A DNA stretch of 64,000 bases, taken from positions 3,224,001 to 3,288,000 of the forward strand of contig NZ_JAOBTQ010000001.1 in NCBI RefSeq assembly GCF_033366695.1, given 5' to 3'. Below, one piece after another: positions 58,070 through 64,000 of this stretch. The position numbers were made by a program, and so were the translations under genes. How positions within the stretch are numbered: position 1 is the first letter of the stretch; every line of letters begins with the position of its first letter. Source of the stretch: Streptomyces sp. SCL15-4 (GTDB lineage: Bacteria > Actinomycetota > Actinomycetes > Streptomycetales > Streptomycetaceae). The notes below the pieces were generated by a model, which was given only the letters and a program-made list of their open reading frames with translations, was not told the origin of the DNA and made no database searches.

Positions 58070-59740
58070 ATGCCTGAGTTCGCGTACACCGATCTGCTTC
58101 CCCAGGGAGAAGACACCACCCCGTACCGGCTGGTGACGTCGGAGGGCGTCTCCACCGTCGAGGGCCCGGACGGGCGGACGTTCCTGAAGGTGGAGCCGGA
58201 GGCGCTGCGCAAGCTGGCCGAGGAGGCCATCCACGACATCCAGCACTATCTGCGCCCGGCCCACCTCGCGCAGCTGCGCCGGATCATCGACGACCCCGAG
58301 GCGTCGGCGAACGACAAGTTCGTCGCGCTGGACCTGCTGAAGAACGCGAACATCGCGGCGGCCGGCGTGCTGCCCATGTGCCAGGACACCGGCACCGCGA
58401 TCGTCATGGGCAAGCGCGGGCAGGACGTGCTGACGGCGGGCGAGGACGAGAAGCACCTCTCGCACGGCATCTTCGACGCCTACACCAGGCTGAACCTGCG
58501 CTACTCGCAGATGGCTCCGCTCACCATGTGGGAGGAGAAGAACACCGGCTCCAACCTGCCGGCCCAGATCGAGCTGTACGCGACCGACGGCGGTGCCTAC
58601 AAGTTCCTGTTCATGGCCAAGGGCGGCGGCTCGGCCAACAAGTCCTTCCTGTACCAGGAGACGAAGGCCGTCCTGAACGAGTCCTCCATGATGAAGTTCC
58701 TGGAGGAGAAGATCCGTTCGCTCGGTACGGCCGCCTGCCCGCCGTACCACCTGGCGATCGTCGTCGGCGGCACCAGCGCCGAGTTCGCGCTGAAGACCGC
58801 GAAGTACGCCTCCGCGCACTACCTGGACAACATGCCCGCCGAGGGCTCGCCGCTCGGCCACGGCTTCCGGGACAAGGAGCTGGAGGAGAAGGTCTTCGAG
58901 CTGACGCAGAAGATCGGCATCGGCGCGCAGTTCGGCGGCAAGTACTTCTGCCACGACGTCCGCGTGGTCCGGCTGCCCCGGCACGGCGCGTCCTGCCCGG
59001 TCGCCATCGCCGTCTCCTGCTCCGCCGACCGCCAGGCGCTGGCGAAGATCACGCCCGAGGGCGTCTTCCTGGAGCAGCTGGAGACCGACCCGGCGCGGTT
59101 CCTGCCCGAGACCACGGACGAGCACCTGGACGAGTCGTCCGACGTGGTGAAGATCGACCTGAACCAGCCGATGGACACGATCCTCGCCGAGCTGACCAAG
59201 TACCCGGTCAAGACCCGGCTGTCGCTGACCGGCCCGCTGGTCGTGGCCCGGGACATCGCGCACGCCAAGATCAAGGAACGGCTGGACGCGGGCGAGGAGA
59301 TGCCGCAGTACCTGAAGGACCACCCGGTGTACTACGCCGGCCCGGCCAAGACGCCCGAGGGCTACGCCTCCGGTTCCTTCGGCCCGACCACGGCCGGCCG
59401 CATGGACTCCTACGTGGAGCAGTTCCAGGCCGCGGGCGGCTCGAAGGTGATGCTCGCCAAGGGCAACCGCAGCAAGCAGGTCACCGACGCGTGCGCGGCG
59501 CACGGCGGCTTCTACCTCGGCTCCATCGGCGGCCCGGCCGCCCGCCTGGCCCAGGACTGCATCAAGAAGGTGGAGGTCCTGGAGTACGAGGAGCTGGGCA
59601 TGGAGGCCGTCTGGAAGATCGAGGTCGAGGACTTCCCGGCGTTCATCGTGGTGGACGACAAGGGCAACGACTTCTTCCAGGACCCGGCGCCCCAGCCGAC
59701 GTTCACCACCATCCCGGTACGGGGTCCCGGGCTGGCCTAG
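58070..59740 (+). CDS. Class I (iron-sulfur) fumarate hydratase
   Basis: 556 aa. Cluster-ligand Cys in [19 protein letters not shown] and others further on ([30 protein letters not shown]). The N-terminal alpha and C-terminal beta regions are fused as in FumA/FumB. It interconverts fumarate and malate in the TCA cycle. A class II enzyme (fumC) is encoded 1.7 kb downstream, so the two isozymes are near neighbours. Confidence 0.96.
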   Translation: MPEFAYTDLLPQGEDTTPYRLVTSEGVSTVEGPDGRTFLKVEPEALRKLAEEAIHDIQHYLRPAHLAQLRRIIDDPEASANDKFVALDLLKNANIAAAGVLPMCQDTGTAIVMGKRGQDVLTAGEDEKHLSHGIFDAYTRLNLRYSQMAPLTMWEEKNTGSNLPAQIELYATDGGAYKFLFMAKGGGSANKSFLYQETKAVLNESSMMKFLEEKIRSLGTAACPPYHLAIVVGGTSAEFALKTAKYASAHYLDNMPAEGSPLGHGFRDKELEEKVFELTQKIGIGAQFGGKYFCHDVRVVRLPRHGASCPVAIAVSCSADRQALAKITPEGVFLEQLETDPARFLPETTDEHLDESSDVVKIDLNQPMDTILAELTKYPVKTRLSLTGPLVVARDIAHAKIKERLDAGEEMPQYLKDHPVYYAGPAKTPEGYASGSFGPTTAGRMDSYVEQFQAAGGSKVMLAKGNRSKQVTDACAAHGGFYLGSIGGPAARLAQDCIKKVEVLEYEELGMEAVWKIEVEDFPAFIVVDDKGNDFFQDPAPQPTFTTIPVRGPGLA

Positions 59741-59751
59741 TCCGCACGCGG

Positions 59752-59792
59752 GGCCCGGGGCGGGCATCGTACGAAGGTGCCCGCCCCGGGCC
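59752..59792. terminator. Bidirectional terminator after class I fumarase
   Basis: A 15-bp inverted repeat (59752-59766, 59778-59792) with an 11-nt loop, between convergent fumarase and lipase genes. Confidence 0.85.
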
Positions 59793-59797
59793 TGCGG

Positions 59798-61321
59798 TCA
59801 GCTGAAGCGCTGGGCCGCCGAGCCGTCGCAGGTCTGGAGCCTTGCCCGCTCCTTCGCCGCCGTCAGGGTCAGGCACAGGCCCGGTGCCGCCGCCGGGCGG
59901 ATGGTGCCGGACCGGCGGACGAACCGCTGGTTGGCGCCGCCGTGGCAGTTCCACAGGACCAGGCCGGTGCCGGCGGTGTAGGAGCCGTCCGGCACGTCCA
60001 GGCACCGGTCGTGGGTCAGCTCCACGTGCAGCGCGCCCCGCCCGGTGTCGTACCACCAGCCCTGGTTGCGGCCTCCGTGGCAGTCCCAGCCGACGACCTC
60101 GGTGCCGTCGGCGCTCGATCCGCCCGAGGCGTCGAGACAGGCGCCGGTGGCCTGGCCGGTCAGCGGGCGGAACGCGTCGTCCCAGGCGCCCGGGTACAGC
60201 TCGGGCGTGCCGGTGCCCGCCGGGTCGGCGCAGCTTGCCTCGCGCAGCCCGGAGTCGTGGAACCGGGTCAGACAGGCGGCGAAGGCGGCGTGGCCGCGGG
60301 CGTTGGGGTGGAAGGACTGGCGCACCGAGTCGGCGTCGGGCGGGAAGGGGCCCGCGAGGTCGACGTACAGGCCCCGCGCCCAGGTGTCCTCCATGCAGAC
60401 CTCGTGGCCGTGGAAGAGCCGGGAGGCGTCCAGGTAGGAGGCGCCGCTCCGGCGGGCCGCCTCGCGCATGCCGCGTTCGAAGAGCGGGACGGCGCTGTCG
60501 CGGCCCCAGGCGCTGTCGGAGTCGTAGCCGGCGCAGCCGCCCGGGAGCTTGCCCGGGAAGCCCGGGTTGTCGTGGAAGTCGGGGCCGATGGGACTCGGGT
60601 AGCCCATGAGGACGAGTCTGTAGTCGCCGTCGGCGTAGCCCGCGTCCCGCATCACCGTCTTGAGGTCGGCGACGGTGGCCTCCACCTTGGGTACGAGGGC
60701 GTCCACCCGGGCCTGCCAGCCGGGCGCGTACTTCGGCTCGCAGGCGCCCTGGAGGGTCAGGTAGCGGGTGACGCAGTCGGTCATCACGGGCCCGAACCGG
60801 AGGTCGTCGTTGGCGCCGGCGACGAGGACGATCATCTTGATCCGGGTGGTGCGCGCCTTGACGGCGAGGCTGTCGCTCTGGACCGGTTCGTCGGCGTACT
60901 GCCTGCTGCCGCCGATGCGGATGTTGCCGGTGGAGGCGCCGGAGCAGGCGACGTTGTAGGTGACGTCGGCCGGGATGCCGGTGCGGTGGACGGCGGCCAG
61001 GGGCGAGCGGTGGCACCAGTTGTCCGGGCCGTCGGTGCCGGCTTCGTAGGTGCCGACGCCCTCGCCGGATATCTCGCTGTCGCCCAAGGAGACGAGCGAG
61101 GTCTTGCGGTCGGCGAGGGGCCGCTCGGCCGGGTCTCCGTAGAGGGCGGTGGACTCGGCGGCCCGCAGCCGTTCCAGGCCGGGCGGGAGAGGGGTGGCCG
61201 CCGCGGCGGCGGGAGTCGCGTGGGCGGTGGGGGCCGTGAGGCCCGCGAACACGGTGGCGGCCGTCGCGACAGCGGCGGCCGTGCCTCCGATCCTGGACCG
61301 GATGGATCCGGCGCGTTGCAT
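59798..61321 (-). CDS. Secreted GDSL/SGNH hydrolase with ricin-type lectin domain
   Basis: 507 aa from ATG 61321 (GGGAGG upstream). Signal peptide at 1-35 (basic start, [18 protein letters not shown]). The hydrolase domain has [11 protein letters not shown] (nucleophile Ser), GANDD and [13 protein letters not shown] with the catalytic His; the Asp usually three residues before that His is Gln. The C-terminal 130 residues are a ricin B-type lectin with repeated [14 protein letters not shown] and [10 protein letters not shown] units. It likely acts on extracellular esters bound to carbohydrate. The exact substrate is not shown. Confidence 0.92.
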   Translation of the reverse strand: MQRAGSIRSRIGGTAAAVATAATVFAGLTAPTAHATPAAAAATPLPPGLERLRAAESTALYGDPAERPLADRKTSLVSLGDSEISGEGVGTYEAGTDGPDNWCHRSPLAAVHRTGIPADVTYNVACSGASTGNIRIGGSRQYADEPVQSDSLAVKARTTRIKMIVLVAGANDDLRFGPVMTDCVTRYLTLQGACEPKYAPGWQARVDALVPKVEATVADLKTVMRDAGYADGDYRLVLMGYPSPIGPDFHDNPGFPGKLPGGCAGYDSDSAWGRDSAVPLFERGMREAARRSGASYLDASRLFHGHEVCMEDTWARGLYVDLAGPFPPDADSVRQSFHPNARGHAAFAACLTRFHDSGLREASCADPAGTGTPELYPGAWDDAFRPLTGQATGACLDASGGSSADGTEVVGWDCHGGRNQGWWYDTGRGALHVELTHDRCLDVPDGSYTAGTGLVLWNCHGGANQRFVRRSGTIRPAAAPGLCLTLTAAKERARLQTCDGSAAQRFS

Positions 61322-61423
61322 GAAGCCTCCCGAATCAGGTGTCACCTCCGGTATGTACTGGCGGGTAGCCGGATGGGGAATAGGCGTGACGCGACACGTG
61401 CTCATGTTTTCGGAGGTACGACG

Positions 61424-62821
61424 ATGACGACCGAAGAGCCGCAGTACCGGATCGAGCACGACTCGATGGGCGAGGTCCGGGTCCCGGCCCACGCCAAGTG
61501 GCGCGCGCAGACCCAGCGCGCCGTCGAGAACTTCCCCGTCTCCGGACAGCGCCTCGAACGGGCCCACATCGAGGCCCTGGCCCGCATCAAGGCGGCGGCG
61601 GCGAAGGTGAACGCCGAGCTGGGCGTGGTGGACGAGGACGTCGCGCGGGCGATCCGGGAGGCGGCCGGGGAGGTCGCCGCCGGCACCTGGGACGAGCACT
61701 TCCCGGTGGACGTGTTCCAGACCGGCTCCGGCACCTCGTCCAACATGAACGCCAACGAGGTCATCGCGACGCTGGCCACCGAGCGGCTCGGCCGCGACGT
61801 GCACCCCAACGACCACGTCAACGCCTCGCAGTCGTCCAACGACGTCTTCCCGTCCTCGATCCACGTCGCGGCCACCGCGGCCGTCACCCACGACCTGATC
61901 CCCGCGCTGGAGCACCTGGCCGAGGCACTGGAGCGCAAGTCCGCCGAGTTCGCCGACGTGGTGAAGTCCGGCCGGACCCACCTGATGGACGCCACCCCCG
62001 TGACCCTCGGCCAGGAGTTCGGCGGATACGCGGCCCAGATGCGGCACGGCGTCGAGCGCCTGAAGGCGTCCCTGCCGCGCCTGGCCGAGCTGCCGCTGGG
62101 CGGCACGGCGGTGGGCACCGGCATCAACACCCCGCCCGGGTTCTCCGCCGCCGTCATCGAGGAGGTCGCCCGGGTCACCGGGCTGCCGTTCACCGAGGCC
62201 CGCGACCACTTCGAGGCCCAGGGCGCCCGCGACGGCATCGTGGAGACCAGCGGGCAGCTGCGGACCATCGCGGTCGGCCTGACGAAGATCGCCAACGATC
62301 TGCGCTGGATGTCCTCCGGCCCGCGCACCGGTCTCGCCGAGATCCGGCTGCCCGACCTCCAGCCCGGCTCCTCGATCATGCCGGGCAAGGTCAACCCGGT
62401 CGTCCCCGAGGCCGTGCTGATGGTCGCCGCGCAGGTCATCGGCAACGATGCCACCATCACCACGGCCGGCGCCGCGGGCAACTTCGAGCTGAACGTCATG
62501 CTCCCGGTCCTCGCCAAGAACGTCCTGGAGTCGGTCCGGCTGCTCGCCAACGTCTCCCGGCTGCTGGCCGACCGGACGATCGACGGCATCACCGCCGACC
62601 GTGAACGCGCCCGCGAGTACGCCGAGTCGTCCCCGTCCGTGGTCACGCCGCTGAACAAGTACATCGGTTACGAGGAGGCCGCGAAGGTCGCCAAGAAGTC
62701 CCTCGCCGAACGCAGGACGATCCGCGAAGTCGTCCTGGAGAGCGGGTACGTGGAGCGCGGCGACCTGACGCTCCAGCAGCTCGACGAGGCGCTGGACGTC
62801 CTGCGGATGACCCGCCCGTAG
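61424..62821 (+). CDS. fumC: Class II fumarate hydratase
   Basis: 465 aa. The superfamily signature [12 protein letters not shown] is present, with [15 protein letters not shown] and [20 protein letters not shown]. It interconverts fumarate and malate without an iron-sulfur cluster, complementing the class I enzyme upstream. CGGAGG ribosome site before ATG 61424. It is divergent from the lipase gene. Confidence 0.97.
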   Translation: MTTEEPQYRIEHDSMGEVRVPAHAKWRAQTQRAVENFPVSGQRLERAHIEALARIKAAAAKVNAELGVVDEDVARAIREAAGEVAAGTWDEHFPVDVFQTGSGTSSNMNANEVIATLATERLGRDVHPNDHVNASQSSNDVFPSSIHVAATAAVTHDLIPALEHLAEALERKSAEFADVVKSGRTHLMDATPVTLGQEFGGYAAQMRHGVERLKASLPRLAELPLGGTAVGTGINTPPGFSAAVIEEVARVTGLPFTEARDHFEAQGARDGIVETSGQLRTIAVGLTKIANDLRWMSSGPRTGLAEIRLPDLQPGSSIMPGKVNPVVPEAVLMVAAQVIGNDATITTAGAAGNFELNVMLPVLAKNVLESVRLLANVSRLLADRTIDGITADRERAREYAESSPSVVTPLNKYIGYEEAAKVAKKSLAERRTIREVVLESGYVERGDLTLQQLDEALDVLRMTRP

Positions 62822-62905
62822 CCCGCGGGCGAACGTTTCCGGCCACCCGGGGCGGCCGTGACGTGCACCGCAGCGTCGTATGCCGCGGGCACCTAAAATC
62901 TGTCC

Positions 62906-63595
62906 ATGACGGACGACGGAGCGATGGCACGAGCGGCGGCGGGAGCGGTGACGCGCTGGACCCCGGGAACGCACATCCTGTGGCGCTACCGGGCGAACGG
63001 GGGCGAGCAGTTCCACATCGCCCGGCCCGTCACCGTCGTACGCGACGACGCCGACCTGCTGGCGGTGTGGCTGGCCCCCGGCACCGAGTGCGTGCGACCG
63101 GTCCTGGCCGACGGCACACCCGTGCACCTGGAGCCGCTGGAGTCCCGCTACACCAAGCCGCGCACGGTCCGGCGGGACCGCTGGTTCGGCACGGGCGTGC
63201 TGAAGCTGGCCCAGCCCGGCCGGCCCTGGTCGGTGTGGCTGTTCTGGGAGCCGGGCTGGCGGTTCAAGAACTGGTACGTCAACCTGGAGGAGCCGCTGGC
63301 CCGTTGGGCGGGCGGAGTGGACTCCGAGGACCACTTCCTGGACATCACCGTCGGTCCCGACCGCAGGTGGCACTGGCGCGACGAGGACGAGTTCGCCCAG
63401 GCCCAGCGGGACGGCCTGATGGACCCGGCGACCGCCGAACGGGTGCGGGCGGCGGGCCGTCAGGCGGTGGACGTGATCCGCGCGTGGGGCCCGCCGTTCC
63501 CGGACGGCTGGCAGGACTGGCGCCCGGACCCCTCCTGGGCGGTACCTTCTCTACCCGAGGACTGGGACCGCACGCCCGCGCATGTGTCCTCATGA
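62906..63595 (+). CDS. DUF402 protein
   Basis: 229 aa. The DUF402 core is at about 60-190 (WFGTGVLKLAQPGRPWSVWL, FKNWYVNLEEPLARW, DEDEFAQAQRDGLMD), with conserved acidic residues that in related proteins bind metal and hydrolyse phosphate esters of nucleotides or RNA ends. Conserved core gene in Streptomyces; activity here is inferred from family only. Confidence 0.9.
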   Translation: MTDDGAMARAAAGAVTRWTPGTHILWRYRANGGEQFHIARPVTVVRDDADLLAVWLAPGTECVRPVLADGTPVHLEPLESRYTKPRTVRRDRWFGTGVLKLAQPGRPWSVWLFWEPGWRFKNWYVNLEEPLARWAGGVDSEDHFLDITVGPDRRWHWRDEDEFAQAQRDGLMDPATAERVRAAGRQAVDVIRAWGPPFPDGWQDWRPDPSWAVPSLPEDWDRTPAHVSS

Positions 63596-63711
63596 GACCC
63601 TTGATGCGCCCCCGGGCAAGAAACGTAGGATCGTCCTCCGCAAGGGCGCGTGAACGCAACTACCGGAGCATGCGCCGGGGCTGACCGATCGTCACCGAGG
63701 GACGGCAGGAC

Positions 63712-63867
63712 GTGAGCGAGGGGTACCAGGGCACCACCACGAAAGCCGGCCCCGCGGGAATTCCGTTCCCTGGGCACGTATTGCGGGTATCGGGACTTCG
63801 GCGGGACCAACTGCGCGCCCGGCGCATCCGGCGCGCAGCCCCGGACGGACGGATGCGACACGCGTGA
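63712..63867 (+). CDS. Small basic ORF upstream of the last gene
   Basis: 51 aa from GTG 63712 (GGCAGGA upstream), Arg-rich at the C-terminus. Its stop overlaps the next start (GTGA), which suggests translational coupling. No family recognised. Confidence 0.35.
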   Translation: MSEGYQGTTTKAGPAGIPFPGHVLRVSGLRRDQLRARRIRRAAPDGRMRHA

Positions 63868-64000
63868 CGGAGCAGCCCACCTCCATCGAGCGCCCCCAGC
63901 CGGGCGCCGACCCCGCGGAGGCCCGCGGGGTGCCCCTGCGTGCCCCGGAGCAGTCCGCGCGGCAGCTCGGCGACCCGGCCTTACCCGCGCAGGCCCGTGC
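63864..64000 (+). CDS. Start of a gene running off the right edge
   Basis: GTG 63864 opens a Pro/Ala/Glu-rich N-terminus (TEQPTSIERPQPGADPAE) that stays open to the window end, 45 codons. Such disordered starts are common in Streptomyces signalling proteins such as SpoIIE-type phosphatases, but too little is present to name it. Confidence 0.5.
   Translation, partial: MTEQPTSIERPQPGADPAEARGVPLRAPEQSARQLGDPALPAQAR

Overview
This window is high-GC actinobacterial chromosome, almost certainly Streptomyces. The evidence is codon use, GTGA/ATGA translational couplings, a WhiB-like gene, a SARP regulator, TTA (bldA-type) codons, and a housekeeping block from about 47 to 63.6 kb (ychF, ppgK, ispH, xseA/xseB, glpX, a WblI-like gene, class I fumarase, fumC) that matches, as I recall, the S. 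coelicolor SCO5042-SCO5061 neighbourhood.

Region 1 (1-35.9 kb) is a nonribosomal peptide gene cluster that continues off the left edge. It holds three assembly-line proteins: a partial C-A-T-C-A-T (3-5261), C-A-T-E-C (15390-21092) and A-T-C-A-T (23190-28154). A four-gene cassette (28114-32328) encodes an acyl-CoA-dehydrogenase-like flavoenzyme, a free-standing prolyl adenylation enzyme, a free-standing carrier protein and an FAD-dependent halogenase. This is the known recipe for (chloro)pyrrole-2-carboxyl-carrier protein, a likely starter unit. Building-block and tailoring genes are an SbnB-like dehydrogenase (2,3-diaminopropionate route), an OTC-like carbamoyltransferase, an AsnO-like and a SyrP-like Fe/2-oxoglutarate oxygenase, and a secreted asparaginase-fold protein with an altered active site. 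Support genes are an MbtH-like protein, a type II thioesterase and an Sfp-type phosphopantetheinyl transferase. Export genes are an MFS carrier, a MacB-type ABC pair and a CPA2 antiporter. A short SARP (35070-35852) is the likely activator, and a broken second SARP lies beside it. No thioesterase or reductase release domain is visible.

Region 2 (36.3-43 kb) looks like a small RiPP locus: a 56-aa candidate precursor coupled to a fused ThiF-like/YcaO cyclodehydratase, a NarL-type two-component pair, a gene that may encode only the front part of a SagB-like dehydrogenase, and a small membrane protein. The same GTGAA-N3-TTCAC palindrome lies upstream of the precursor and of the SagB-like gene, which suggests one regulon. 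The kinase and the membrane protein each carry a TTA codon.

Region 3 (43-47 kb) is a worn accessory segment. It contains a Phd/YefM antitoxin whose toxin is cut off after about 13 codons, small unknown ORFs, a DUF6879/XRE-DUF5753 pair with shared operator-like sequences, a stand-alone MurF C-terminal domain and paired CCAGCAC repeats.

Region 4 (47-64 kb) is conserved core chromosome with strong hairpin terminators. No tRNA, rRNA, CRISPR array or intact transposase was seen.
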